From the IMG/VR virus record IMGVR_UViG_3300032271_000550, positions 1-63,398 of that record: DNA of 63,398 nucleotides. One strand, written 5' to 3'. Below the pieces are notes generated by a model. The model searched no databases. It was not told the origin of the DNA and was given only the letters and a program-made list of their open reading frames with translations. Source of the stretch: a virus. Both the position numbers and the translations under genes were made by a program. How positions within the stretch are numbered: the first letter of the stretch is position 1; each line of letters opens with the position of its first letter. Below are positions 50,878-58,766 of this stretch, in pieces.

Positions 50878-52914
50878 ATGTCGTTATCATTTAAATTAAC
50901 CGCCGATTTCGTAGAAGGATACCGCAGTAAGACTGTTCCTTGGGGGTACAAGGACGTTGCTGGTAACTCCGTTGGCGAGATTACTTTTCTCCGTACCTAT
51001 TCTCGTATGAAAGAAGATGGTACTAAAGAATCATGGACTGATGTTTGTGAGCGCGTTATTAACGGAATGTACTCACTTCAGAAAGACCATTGCAAAACTA
51101 ACCGCTTGCCTTGGAATGACGCTAAAGCGCAGGCTTCTGCTAAGGAAGCATTTGACCGTCTCTTTAACTTTAAGTGGACTCCGCCTGGTCGTGGCTTGTG
51201 GGTTATGGGTACGCCTCTCGTAAATGAGCAAAAGAACTCGGCTGCTTTACAAAACTGTGCTTTTGTCTCTACTAACGAGATGACCAAAAACAATCCTGCT
51301 AAGCCTTTTGGTTTCTTAATGGAAGCGTCGATGCTAGGCGTCGGTGTAGGCTTTGACAACAAGGGTGCTGACAAGGGTTTTAATATTTATGAACCAACCA
51401 CGCCGTCGGAATACATCATTCCAGACACGCGTGAAGGCTGGGCTGAATCAACGATGGCGCTCATCAACTCATTCCTGAAGCCTGACCAGCCTGCTTGGGA
51501 TTTTGATTACTCTCAGGTTCGCCCTGCTGGTTCTCCAATCTCTACTTTTGGTGGAACCGCGTCTGGTCCCGAGCCACTAATCTCACTTCACAACCACATT
51601 CGAAACCTGTTCATTGGTCGTGCTGGCGAACTGCTAACTGGTGTGGACATCGCCGACATCGGTAACTTGATTGGTGTCTGTGTTGTTTCAGGAAATGTGC
51701 GCCGTTCAGCAGAACTATTGTTGGGTCGGATTGATGATGAGGACTTTTTAAATCTTAAGAACTCTGACAAGTTTCCTGAACGCAACTCTTATGACGCTGA
51801 AGCCCCTGGTTGGGGTTGGATGTCTAACAATTCTGTTGAGGTTTCTGTTGGAACTGACTTCGCACCGATTGTTGATGGTATCGCACGCAACGGTGAACCA
51901 GGGGTAATCTGGATGGACACCACACGAAAGTATGGTCGTTTAGTAGATTCTCCTAATAATAAAGACTGGCGTGCTGCGGGATACAATCCGTGTGCCGAGC
52001 AGAGCCTCGAATCATTTGAGATGTGTACTCTTGTTGAGACTTATCTAAACCGTCATGATTCTTTGGAAGACTATAAGCGCACTCTCAAGTTTGCTTATCT
52101 CTACGCCAAGACTGTTACGCTTCTCCCTACGCATTGGGAAGAGACTAACGCAATCATGCAACGCAACCGCCGTATTGGAACTTCGATGTCGGGTGTTGCG
52201 AACTTTGCCGATTTGAATGGTTTACCTGTGCTTCAAGACTGGATGAATACGGGCTACGAAACTGTAATCTCTTATGATAAAACCTATTCTGAATGGCTAG
52301 GTATCCGTGAATCTATTAAAACAACCACGATTAAGCCTTCTGGTACTGTCTCTATTCTTGCTGGTGAATCTCCAGGCGTACATTGGACACCAGGCGGCGA
52401 GTACTTCTTGCGTGCCATCCGGTTTAGGAATGAAGACGCTATGGTTGCTCTCTTTAAAATGGCAAACTACCGTGTAGAACCCGCGTCTGAAGACCCTGTA
52501 AATACTTCAGTAGTGTTTTTCCCTATTAAATCTCTCGCAAAGCGCTCTGAAAAAGATGTCTCTATCTTTGAAAAAGCCTCTCTTGCTGCCACAGCTCAGA
52601 GGTACTGGTCAGACAACTCGGTTTCGGTAACTGTCTCTTTCGATTCTGATACTGAAAAAGACTACATTGGTACTGTTTTACATCTCTTTGACGGACAACT
52701 AAAGACTGTTTCCTTCTTGCCAATGGGTAACTTCACTTATCCGCAAATGCCTTACACTCAAATCTCTCAAGAAGAGTATGACAAATACGAATTAAGTCTC
52801 TTTCCTATTGACTTTATTGGTATCTATCAAGGTCTAGGGTCCGACGCTATCGGTGAAGCGTACTGTACCACCGACGCTTGCGAGATTAAGTTAATAGCGG
52901 AAAATAATAAATAA
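50878..52914 (+). CDS. class II (adenosylcobalamin-dependent) ribonucleotide reductase, 678 aa
   Basis: Single-chain RTPR-type enzyme. Redox Cys127 (QNCAFVS), the radical site NPCAEQS with Asn370, Cys372 and Glu374, the substrate-phosphate loop KPSGTVSILAG, and a C-terminal dithiol Cys663-x4-Cys668 that thioredoxin can reduce. It makes dNTPs aerobically or anaerobically provided the host supplies B12. The thioredoxin at 31519 is a plausible partner. Confidence 0.94.
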   Translation: MSLSFKLTADFVEGYRSKTVPWGYKDVAGNSVGEITFLRTYSRMKEDGTKESWTDVCERVINGMYSLQKDHCKTNRLPWNDAKAQASAKEAFDRLFNFKWTPPGRGLWVMGTPLVNEQKNSAALQNCAFVSTNEMTKNNPAKPFGFLMEASMLGVGVGFDNKGADKGFNIYEPTTPSEYIIPDTREGWAESTMALINSFLKPDQPAWDFDYSQVRPAGSPISTFGGTASGPEPLISLHNHIRNLFIGRAGELLTGVDIADIGNLIGVCVVSGNVRRSAELLLGRIDDEDFLNLKNSDKFPERNSYDAEAPGWGWMSNNSVEVSVGTDFAPIVDGIARNGEPGVIWMDTTRKYGRLVDSPNNKDWRAAGYNPCAEQSLESFEMCTLVETYLNRHDSLEDYKRTLKFAYLYAKTVTLLPTHWEETNAIMQRNRRIGTSMSGVANFADLNGLPVLQDWMNTGYETVISYDKTYSEWLGIRESIKTTTIKPSGTVSILAGESPGVHWTPGGEYFLRAIRFRNEDAMVALFKMANYRVEPASEDPVNTSVVFFPIKSLAKRSEKDVSIFEKASLAATAQRYWSDNSVSVTVSFDSDTEKDYIGTVLHLFDGQLKTVSFLPMGNFTYPQMPYTQISQEEYDKYELSLFPIDFIGIYQGLGSDAIGEAYCTTDACEIKLIAENNK

Positions 52915-52924
52915 GTAGATAGCA

Positions 52925-52956
52925 AAAAGCCCCTAGCAAATCTGCTAGGGGCTTTT
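52925..52956. terminator. bidirectional terminator
   Basis: A 14-bp perfect stem, AAAAGCCCCTAGCA (52925-52938) and TGCTAGGGGCTTTT (52943-52956), between the convergent reductase gene and the minus-strand early block. Confidence 0.93.
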
Positions 52957-52967
52957 GGCTTTGGTGA

Positions 52968-53195
52968 TTAACGGCTCTCTAACCAGTCTTCGTAAGCGCA
53001 GTCAAACTCGGCGTATTCATCTAGCCAGTCAATAGGCGTAACAAGACTGCGGTGTCTCTCAAAATCTGACATTGACCACTCTAAGAAGTCGTAGAAAACG
53101 CTCTCTGTAAGTCTGTGAAGAAAGACTACTTGATTAATCTCTCTGTGACCTGCGATTAGCAGGCTCATTTCTGTAAAGGTAATGCGCTGTTCCAT
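52968..53195 (-). CDS. hypothetical acidic protein, 75 aa
   Basis: MEQRITFTEMSLLIAGHREI, then an aromatic/acidic C-terminal half (DEYAEFDCAYEDWLESR). SD AAGGAAATAAA. Last gene of the long minus-strand operon. No family recognised. Confidence 0.6.
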   Translation of the reverse strand: MEQRITFTEMSLLIAGHREINQVVFLHRLTESVFYDFLEWSMSDFERHRSLVTPIDWLDEYAEFDCAYEDWLESR

Positions 53196-53215
53196 TTTAT
53201 TTCCTTTTTGTGGTA

Positions 53216-53446
53216 TTAGTCGAGTTCCTTTAGAATACGAAAGCCAATGTTCTCTTGGATTTCGTTGCCCTTAGCCAAGTCAAACTCGGCTTGGTCTTGG
53301 AAGTAGAAAAAAATACGAGAGTCAAACTCAAAGTTCTCGTCAAACTCGGTCTTGCCGTCTCCTATGACAACATAGACTTCTTGCTCGTTTTCGGGGTCGT
53401 CATACCAACTGATGACAACATCTTTGATTTCGTATTGCTGTTCCAT
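53216..53446 (-). CDS. hypothetical acidic protein, 76 aa
   Basis: Strand-rich and acidic (IKDVVISWYDDPENEQEVYV, FEFDSRIFFYFQDQAEFDLA). The start overlaps the upstream stop. Function unknown. Confidence 0.6.
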   Translation of the reverse strand: MEQQYEIKDVVISWYDDPENEQEVYVVIGDGKTEFDENFEFDSRIFFYFQDQAEFDLAKGNEIQENIGFRILKELD

Positions 53447-53637
53447 TAGTTTCTCTCCAGTTCTTTACAGGCGCAGGGCAACTTGTCGCAAGTTAAACAA
53501 GATAGTTCCTTACAGGCGCAGGGTGAATAGTTACAATCGTAGCAGTAATACTTGGCGCAACTCTCACACAGCAGTTCGCTGTTTAGTTCTTTGGTGTCAA
53601 AATCATCTTCGCAATAAGCGCAAGTGGTAGATTCCAT
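53446..53637 (-). CDS. Cys-rich multi-ribbon miniprotein, 63 aa
   Basis: Twelve cysteines in 63 residues: CAYC, LCESC, CYDC, CACKELSCLTCDKLPCACKE. The unit C-x-CKEL is repeated at the end, pointing to a recent internal duplication. Likely binds two or three zinc ions. Confidence 0.65.
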   Translation of the reverse strand: MESTTCAYCEDDFDTKELNSELLCESCAKYYCYDCNYSPCACKELSCLTCDKLPCACKELERN

Positions 53638-53819
53638 TAGTAGCGACCATACTTTCTCTCGTCATCTGGGTCTTGTCTAGGCAGGTCTATTGGTGTGTTT
53701 GTCAGGCTGTCAAGAAACTCGTCAAAACAATCTAAACAAACTCTTTTAGTTACGCCTTTGGCTACATCAAGGGTGATGTCGCTCTTTTCTTTTTGGCACA
53801 TTACACAAACGGTTTCCAT
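53637..53819 (-). CDS. zinc-ribbon miniprotein, 60 aa
   Basis: METVCVMCQKEKSDITLDVA with CLDCFDEFLDSL forms a C4 ribbon; the end is charged (DPDDERKYGRY). Coupled to both neighbours by stop/start overlaps. Confidence 0.65.
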   Translation of the reverse strand: METVCVMCQKEKSDITLDVAKGVTKRVCLDCFDEFLDSLTNTPIDLPRQDPDDERKYGRY

Positions 53820-53959
53820 TAGTCAGCCAACTTTCTTAGCACGCTGTCTAGCAAGTCTATTGCGTCAGGGAATAGAACATTCGTGCCACCTTCGGTAATA
53901 AACCAGTTAAGCCAGCCAGCAAGGTTCTCTTTTTCTAACTTAGTTAGTTCTATGTTCAT
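53819..53959 (-). CDS. hypothetical small helical protein, 46 aa
   Basis: MNIELTKLEKENLAGWLNWF, then ITEGGTNVLFPDAIDLLDSV. Not previously delimited because of its size; the stop overlaps the next start and the start is 1 nt from the upstream stop. Confidence 0.55.
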   Translation of the reverse strand: MNIELTKLEKENLAGWLNWFITEGGTNVLFPDAIDLLDSVLRKLAD

Positions 53960-53960
53960 G

Positions 53961-54146
53961 TTAGTTCTCTTCCTTGTTGTTTTTAAAGTGATTAGCAAAC
54001 GCCTGACCAGCGAGAGAGAACCCTGTGACTGGCGTAGCGTTTTCTTTAATCTCGGTTACTTCGCCAGCCTCGGCTAAAAGCCAAAGTAGTTTATCTGGTG
54101 TGACATCAGAGTCAGTTACTTTTATTGTGATTGAGTATTCACGCAT
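53961..54146 (-). CDS. hypothetical protein, 61 aa
   Basis: The start at 54146 (MREYSITIKVTDSDVTPDKL) has SD GGAAGAA; a longer frame overlaps the neighbour needlessly. One beta strand and a helix (DKLLWLLAEAGEV), loosely like the M(P/A)xY-strand-helix small proteins of this operon. Confidence 0.55.
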   Translation of the reverse strand: MREYSITIKVTDSDVTPDKLLWLLAEAGEVTEIKENATPVTGFSLAGQAFANHFKNNKEEN

Positions 54147-54147
54147 T

Positions 54148-54345
54148 TTAGTATTCTTCCTTATTGTCAAAACCACACTCTTCGCAAGTGTAGTGGTCTC
54201 CATTTTCGATTGGTGTAGCAAAGTCTGTGGCGCAAAAGTCGCACCAATACTGTAGCGGATAGCACCGCTTACAGGTGTCAAGACCACAGCCGTATGCGCT
54301 ACGGCTTTGCTCTAGTATGGTAACTTGTTCTGGCGATAATGGCAT
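54148..54345 (-). CDS. zinc-binding protein, 65 aa
   Basis: Start chosen at 54345 where it overlaps the upstream stop. Cys motifs CGLDTCKRC, CDFC and CEEC suggest two zinc sites. The end is acidic. Confidence 0.62.
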   Translation of the reverse strand: MPLSPEQVTILEQSRSAYGCGLDTCKRCYPLQYWCDFCATDFATPIENGDHYTCEECGFDNKEEY

Positions 54346-54542
54346 TAGAGTATCTCTTCTTCTTCCCACTCTTCAACATCAAAGTCTGCGCTTAGGGCTA
54401 CTTCGTTCTCACCGTGTATGAACATCTTTGTAACAGCCTTGTTTGTGATGTGTAAGGTCTGCGTCTCAAAGTTCTCTTCGGTAACTTTTTGGTCTGTCTC
54501 TACGGTTACACCGTAAGTAATAAATACTGTGTATTTAGGCAT
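54345..54542 (-). CDS. small acidic strand-rich protein, 65 aa
   Basis: MPKYTVFITYGVTVETDQKV begins with the M-P-x-Y-strand pattern shared by several small genes here and ends DFDVEEWEEEEIL. Function unknown. Confidence 0.6.
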   Translation of the reverse strand: MPKYTVFITYGVTVETDQKVTEENFETQTLHITNKAVTKMFIHGENEVALSADFDVEEWEEEEIL

Positions 54543-54728
54543 TTAAATCGTTGTCCATTCCATTACGGCGTTGCGTATGGCTAAATCAACTGTGTCTCCC
54601 CAGCCGTCAGCAAGCAGGTCTTCTTCGTCATAGACAGACGCTCTAAACTCCGAGCGTGGGTTGTTATCTGGCGACACATCATCTACGATAATGCGGATAG
54701 TGAAGTCAAGTAGAATGTCGTCTTTCAT
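54543..54728 (-). CDS. hypothetical acidic protein, 61 aa
   Basis: Start chosen at 54728 (MKDDILLDFTIRIIVDDVSP), overlapping the upstream stop, with SD GAAAGGAAAACTA. Acidic, alternating strands. No family recognised. Confidence 0.58.
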   Translation of the reverse strand: MKDDILLDFTIRIIVDDVSPDNNPRSEFRASVYDEEDLLADGWGDTVDLAIRNAVMEWTTI

Positions 54729-55021
54729 TAGTTTTCCTTTCTCAAACATTCGGGGCATAGCATAAACTTGCTACGGTCTTCGGTGTCGTAGTTTAGGTCT
54801 TCGGTAGGATAGTCGTCAAAGCACTTAGGGCAGGTGCTTTCAGGGCTGTTAAACAACTCTTCGTCAATGTAATGTTCAATGTCGCCAAGGTCGCACTCTG
54901 GTATTCCAAAGGTGGGAATGTCTGTGGCTATCTGGTCAATAATCTCTTGCGTGGTTAGCGGTCTGTCAGCACTCACGCTAAAGCCGAATGAGATTACGCC
55001 TGTGTAAGTGTGTTCAGCCAT
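54728..55021 (-). CDS. small protein with C-terminal zinc ribbon, 97 aa
   Basis: Strand-rich N-terminus (MAEHTYTGVISFGFSVSADR) and Cys pairs CPKCFDDYPTED and CPECLRKEN. The start overlaps the upstream stop. Confidence 0.62.
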   Translation of the reverse strand: MAEHTYTGVISFGFSVSADRPLTTQEIIDQIATDIPTFGIPECDLGDIEHYIDEELFNSPESTCPKCFDDYPTEDLNYDTEDRSKFMLCPECLRKEN

Positions 55022-55209
55022 TACTCTTCCCAATGCCCTTCTTCGACTTCGACTACTAGCGTCTCTAGCAGTTCGTCAAGGTAGTTATTCACTCTGCCGT
55101 CAATCTCGTCAGCGAGATTTTCCCATTGAGCGTCGGTGAGCGTCTCACCCAGCAACTCTTCGAATGTAACTTTGCTAATACCAAAGTTCTCTAGTGCGTT
55201 CTTATCCAT
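55021..55209 (-). CDS. hypothetical acidic helical protein, 62 aa
   Basis: MDKNALENFGISKVTFEELL then TLTDAQWENLADEIDGRVNN, mostly helical and strongly acidic. SD GGAAAACAAA. Confidence 0.58.
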   Translation of the reverse strand: MDKNALENFGISKVTFEELLGETLTDAQWENLADEIDGRVNNYLDELLETLVVEVEEGHWEE

Positions 55210-55222
55210 TTTGTTTTCCTAT

Positions 55223-55435
55223 CTAATCTAACTGGTTACAGTAGCAGGGTTCATTTTCTGACAGACAAGTGGCGCAACGAATGTCGCCCATGTCGTCTTC
55301 ATTGACCTTAAGTATGTCTTCCATAATGACTATCCATGTCAGGCAGTAATCACAATGTGTTCTAAGCATAGGCTTAGGGCAGTCTGCCGTCAAGTCTTCA
55401 AGCGTGTCTAGCACTTCGTCTAACGGATTTATCAT
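55223..55435 (-). CDS. zinc-ribbon protein, 70 aa
   Basis: Start chosen at 55435 (MINPLDEVLDTLEDLTADCP). Cys motifs HCDYC and CATC...CYC. It overlaps the upstream stop by ATGA. Confidence 0.6.
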   Translation of the reverse strand: MINPLDEVLDTLEDLTADCPKPMLRTHCDYCLTWIVIMEDILKVNEDDMGDIRCATCLSENEPCYCNQLD

Positions 55436-55596
55436 GAGTTCAACATCATTCCGCACTCGGCTACAAACATCTCGCACTCCAAGCACTCATTCACAGCGCA
55501 CTCAGCAAGCCCGCATAAGTTACTCTCATGCCAATACTCAAATACCGAGATGTGTTCGCAAATAGGATTTTCGGGCATAACTAGGTTGTGTGACAT
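55432..55596 (-). CDS. Cys-rich small protein, 54 aa
   Basis: MSHNLVMPENPICEHISVFE, then CGLAECAVNECLECEMFVAE: seven Cys, like the zinc miniproteins around it. ATGA and TAATG couplings at the two ends support it. Confidence 0.55.
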   Translation of the reverse strand: MSHNLVMPENPICEHISVFEYWHESNLCGLAECAVNECLECEMFVAECGMMLNS

Positions 55597-55808
55597 TACG
55601 CTGTCCTTTCAGGTAGTTCTTCCAACTCGCCTTGGTAGAGTTCTACATTGATACTAGAGTTGCGCCACTTAGCGTTAGGCAACTCGTCAATGTTGATTTC
55701 GTCATCTTCGACCTGCGCTAGTAGATACTGTGCGTGTTCTAGGCTGTCTGCCGTGAATACGCCTTTCCAGCACTCCACCACATCATACCTAATAAAATAC
55801 TCTGGCAT
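55596..55808 (-). CDS. member of a small 'EADSLEHAQ' protein family, 70 aa
   Basis: The start at 55808, MPEYFIRYDVVECWKGVFTA, is followed by DSLEHAQYLLAQVEDDEINI. The strand + (T/E)AD(S/D)LE(H/D)AQ helix pattern recurs in the genes at 61433 and 61597. Acidic; function unknown. Confidence 0.62.
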   Translation of the reverse strand: MPEYFIRYDVVECWKGVFTADSLEHAQYLLAQVEDDEINIDELPNAKWRNSSINVELYQGELEELPERTA

Positions 55809-55809
55809 T

Positions 55810-55995
55810 TTAGTCTTCGCTTTCTTCGATTGTGTCTTCGCCGTCAAGATACTCAAAGTCTTCGTCTTCCATGACAAGCGGAATAGGCTCTTCAAGGTTG
55901 TTGTGGAAGTGGTGAAAGTGGTTTAGGACTGTGCGTGGGTCTTGGTCGCTTTCGACTTCGTAACGCTCAACCTTGGTGATAATGTATTTAGCCAT
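55810..55995 (-). CDS. small acidic protein, 61 aa
   Basis: MAKYIITKVERYEVESDQDP starts with the same strand pattern, then a His-rich helix (TVLNHFHHFHNNLEEPI) and an acidic end. SD AAAGGAAAACTAAA. Confidence 0.6.
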   Translation of the reverse strand: MAKYIITKVERYEVESDQDPRTVLNHFHHFHNNLEEPIPLVMEDEDFEYLDGEDTIEESED

Positions 55996-55996
55996 T

Positions 55997-56203
55997 TTAG
56001 TTTTCCTTTGATAGTGCGATTTGATAGGCGATTTCAATACGCTCGTTCTCGCCTGCGTTGGATACCTGCTCTAGTTCTGCGTCAGTCCAGTTTGTAGTGT
56101 CAATGATTAGCACTTCGCCTGAACCGTATGAGCCGTCTTCCGTGACCCACATGACATGGGTTTCGTATGGATAGACAATGAATGTTTTGTGTTCTGCTGG
56201 CAT
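55997..56203 (-). CDS. hypothetical protein, 68 aa
   Basis: MPAEHKTFIVYPYETHVMWV then a helix (WTDAELEQVSNAGENERIEI). Overlaps the upstream stop. No family recognised. Confidence 0.58.
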   Translation of the reverse strand: MPAEHKTFIVYPYETHVMWVTEDGSYGSGEVLIIDTTNWTDAELEQVSNAGENERIEIAYQIALSKEN

Positions 56204-56541
56204 TAGTTCTGTTCCTTTGTTGCGTTGGATTGTGTTGCGTATGTGTTAGCCCACGCTACCACATTTTTTGCGTCAAGGATACCGCCCTGCCCGCAAAACT
56301 CTGATAAGGCTGTTAGGACATCATCAACGCCACCGTCATAGCCTTTTGAGAACCACTCCCACTCAAACTTAGGCAAGTCAAGTTTATTAGGCTCATGCCA
56401 GTCTGCGAAGTTGCTGGCGTTCTCGTTGTCAAAGTAAAACTTGAGCAAGCACTCGTCACAGTTGCGAACGGTTGCGTCAGTAGCGTTACAGCCACAGGCA
56501 GGGCATACCCATTCGGTAGCCCACAGTTTTCCAAATACCAT
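56203..56541 (-). CDS. zinc-ribbon protein, 112 aa
   Basis: CPACGCNATDATVRNCDECL near the N-terminus is a C4 ribbon; the rest is aromatic and acidic (LDLPKFEWEWFSKGYDGGVD). Function unknown. Confidence 0.62.
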   Translation of the reverse strand: MVFGKLWATEWVCPACGCNATDATVRNCDECLLKFYFDNENASNFADWHEPNKLDLPKFEWEWFSKGYDGGVDDVLTALSEFCGQGGILDAKNVVAWANTYATQSNATKEQN

Positions 56542-56545
56542 TTTC

Positions 56546-56725
56546 TTATTTACCTTTCTCTGATAAATCTATTTCGTTTAGCATGAACAACGCTACTTCG
56601 TAAGCGTCTGTGACACCGCAATAATAGGCGTAGTCGCTGTTGCCGTCTGATTCTGCGCTTTTCTTGTCTTTGGTGTATTTGGCTAACAGTTTAGTTATGT
56701 CAGCCTTTACCTGCTCAACGGTCAT
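56546..56725 (-). CDS. hypothetical helical protein, 59 aa
   Basis: MTVEQVKADITKLLAKYTKD, then SDYAYYCGVTDAYEVALFML. One Cys. It starts 2 nt after the VWA gene stops and looks like a small phage early protein. Confidence 0.57.
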   Translation of the reverse strand: MTVEQVKADITKLLAKYTKDKKSAESDGNSDYAYYCGVTDAYEVALFMLNEIDLSEKGK

Positions 56726-56726
56726 G

Positions 56727-58766
56727 TTATCTACCTGCCTTAATCGTGTGTTTGACTACATCTTTAGCGACCTTAACTAAATCGCTAGGTTGTGTGATTG
56801 TTCGGAAGTTCTTAGCACCGTGACTAGCCTTTTTAACGCCGTCTGGGTCAGCCAATAGTCTCTGCGTGTATTCGTCAGTCCCAAGAAAGATGACGCTGGT
56901 GAAGACACCGCTTTGACCCATTTCGCTAATGAGTGGGTCGCTAGTAGTGCTAAAGCCACCGTCAGTCAGTAAGAATAATAGTTTTGTTTTAGCCTTGGAC
57001 TGCTGAAAGATACGCTGGCTTTCTAGTAGCGAGTAGTATGGGTCAGTTCCACCAGTTGCGTGCGCTATAAGAGCCTTGCTAGGGCTTGCTTTTTGGTCAG
57101 CCGAGTAGAGCATACGGCTGTCGGCGTTATAGGTCATGACTGACACCCTGCCGTTGATTTTCTCAATGGCTCGCTTGATTACCCACGCCGAACGGCTGGC
57201 AGAGCCAATCTCGTTCCACATAGAGCCTGAACGGTCAAGCGCAATACAGCACTCAATGTCGTAGTCTTCGTTGCCTAATGTCCAACGGTCAAACAACTTG
57301 CCTATCTCATTGACATCGGCGTTCATGGCACGCCTGACATTCAGTTTGCCAGTTGGTCGCTCAAGTTCCCACGCTGGGTCACACTCAATACGGATACGCT
57401 CTAGTTCTTGACCGAATAGGCGACTAGCCGTAATCTCGGCTTGCGTAGGTTCGTCAGCCGTTCCCTGTCCCTTGCCCAAAATAGACTTGGTAGATGAATC
57501 CTTGTTAATAGCCTTGATAGTCTCTCGGACTTTAGTTTTGAGAGACTCGTCATTCTTGGCACTCTGGACTGCTTGCTCAACGCTTTCGGCTAGGGCTTGG
57601 TCTTTATCGGTATTAAAGTCTTTGGTGTCTTTATTAAACTCGCCGTCACCGTCACCAGTAATCGAATAGCCTGCGCTGTTCTTATCTAAGTTCAGTTCGT
57701 CTGGTTCGCCGTCATCGGCAATAATAGCGTCTAGTTCTTTTTCACCAAGTGGCTTGCCGTTACGCATGACAGGGCGACCATCGCAACCGCTAGGTGTGTG
57801 TAGCGTCTCTGGAATGATAGCGATAAACTGCTCAATGAGTTCTTGACCCCGATTGTAGTCCCTTGGATAGACCAAAGAGCGATACTCTGAACAAATAGAA
57901 TAAACTTGTTTAGCCTGTTCTTCGCCGTATTGTTTGGCGTATGCCATAGCCGAATACTGTCGTGCTGGTAGCGAGAAGTATTTGCGACCTGCTAACAAAA
58001 CAAAGTTGTCAGAGAAGTCTTCTTGGTGTTTGGCGATGTATTCGCCTAGCAAGGCTGTGAAGAATGGGCGTGTGCTTGGATACTTGGTTGTCATGTAGTA
58101 TTCGGCTCGGCAGTCTTCCAAGATGTTAAACGCTCTAGCCCTAGCAGGGCTGACCAACTCTATGCTTTCAGCGGTAGTGGTGTGTTCGTTGCCTTGATAG
58201 TCTTTCCACTTGTTTTCGTGCGTAATGGTTTTCTTTTCCATGACCCACTTGCCTAGAGCCGTTCCCTGCCTTGGTGTGAATAGCAGGTGAGCGAGTTCGT
58301 GATAGTTCAAGCCGTGTAGCGAGATGACGGTTTCGTCTGTAAGAGCCTTGATGTGCTTGGCGTTAAAGGTGACATTCTTACCGTCATTCCACGCTGGGGC
58401 ATACTGTAAAGGGTCATCGTTCAGAAATACATCTACTGACAAGTTAGATAGGATACGGTCAGCCTTTTGGAATACTGAACAGAAACTGTCAAGCAAGTTG
58501 TTTCTTAATAGGATTGTCTGTTCCCTGTCTGCCGTCATGGTGCGAATGTGGTATTCAAAGTCAAGGCTGACTTGCTGGTATTCTTCCCAACGCTGTTGGA
58601 ATACAGTTTCGTATTCTTGACCAGTTAGTTTTGCGTGTTCTTCAGCCCACCTGACAATGCCGTTAGGGTTTTCTAGGTATTCTTTGTCCTGCGTTTTTAG
58701 AAAGTCAGTCCAATCCTTGAATGAGTGACCCCTGTTGGTTGCGATGTTGCGAATGTGCTTAGCCAT
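56727..58766 (-). CDS. HEXXH metallopeptidase-like + VWA protein, 679 aa
   Basis: Residues 156-160 are HELAH, a HEXXH zinc motif, followed ~55 residues on by NILEDCRAEYYM, a plausible third ligand. A charged Asp/Glu/Lys-rich middle leads to a C-terminal VWA domain with MIDAS CIALDRSGSM (Asp511) and LFLLTDGGFS. The architecture resembles the DUF2201-type metallopeptidase/VWA and CobT-like partners of MoxR AAA+ ATPases, encoded just upstream. Target unknown. Confidence 0.8.
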   Translation of the reverse strand: MAKHIRNIATNRGHSFKDWTDFLKTQDKEYLENPNGIVRWAEEHAKLTGQEYETVFQQRWEEYQQVSLDFEYHIRTMTADREQTILLRNNLLDSFCSVFQKADRILSNLSVDVFLNDDPLQYAPAWNDGKNVTFNAKHIKALTDETVISLHGLNYHELAHLLFTPRQGTALGKWVMEKKTITHENKWKDYQGNEHTTTAESIELVSPARARAFNILEDCRAEYYMTTKYPSTRPFFTALLGEYIAKHQEDFSDNFVLLAGRKYFSLPARQYSAMAYAKQYGEEQAKQVYSICSEYRSLVYPRDYNRGQELIEQFIAIIPETLHTPSGCDGRPVMRNGKPLGEKELDAIIADDGEPDELNLDKNSAGYSITGDGDGEFNKDTKDFNTDKDQALAESVEQAVQSAKNDESLKTKVRETIKAINKDSSTKSILGKGQGTADEPTQAEITASRLFGQELERIRIECDPAWELERPTGKLNVRRAMNADVNEIGKLFDRWTLGNEDYDIECCIALDRSGSMWNEIGSASRSAWVIKRAIEKINGRVSVMTYNADSRMLYSADQKASPSKALIAHATGGTDPYYSLLESQRIFQQSKAKTKLLFLLTDGGFSTTSDPLISEMGQSGVFTSVIFLGTDEYTQRLLADPDGVKKASHGAKNFRTITQPSDLVKVAKDVVKHTIKAGR

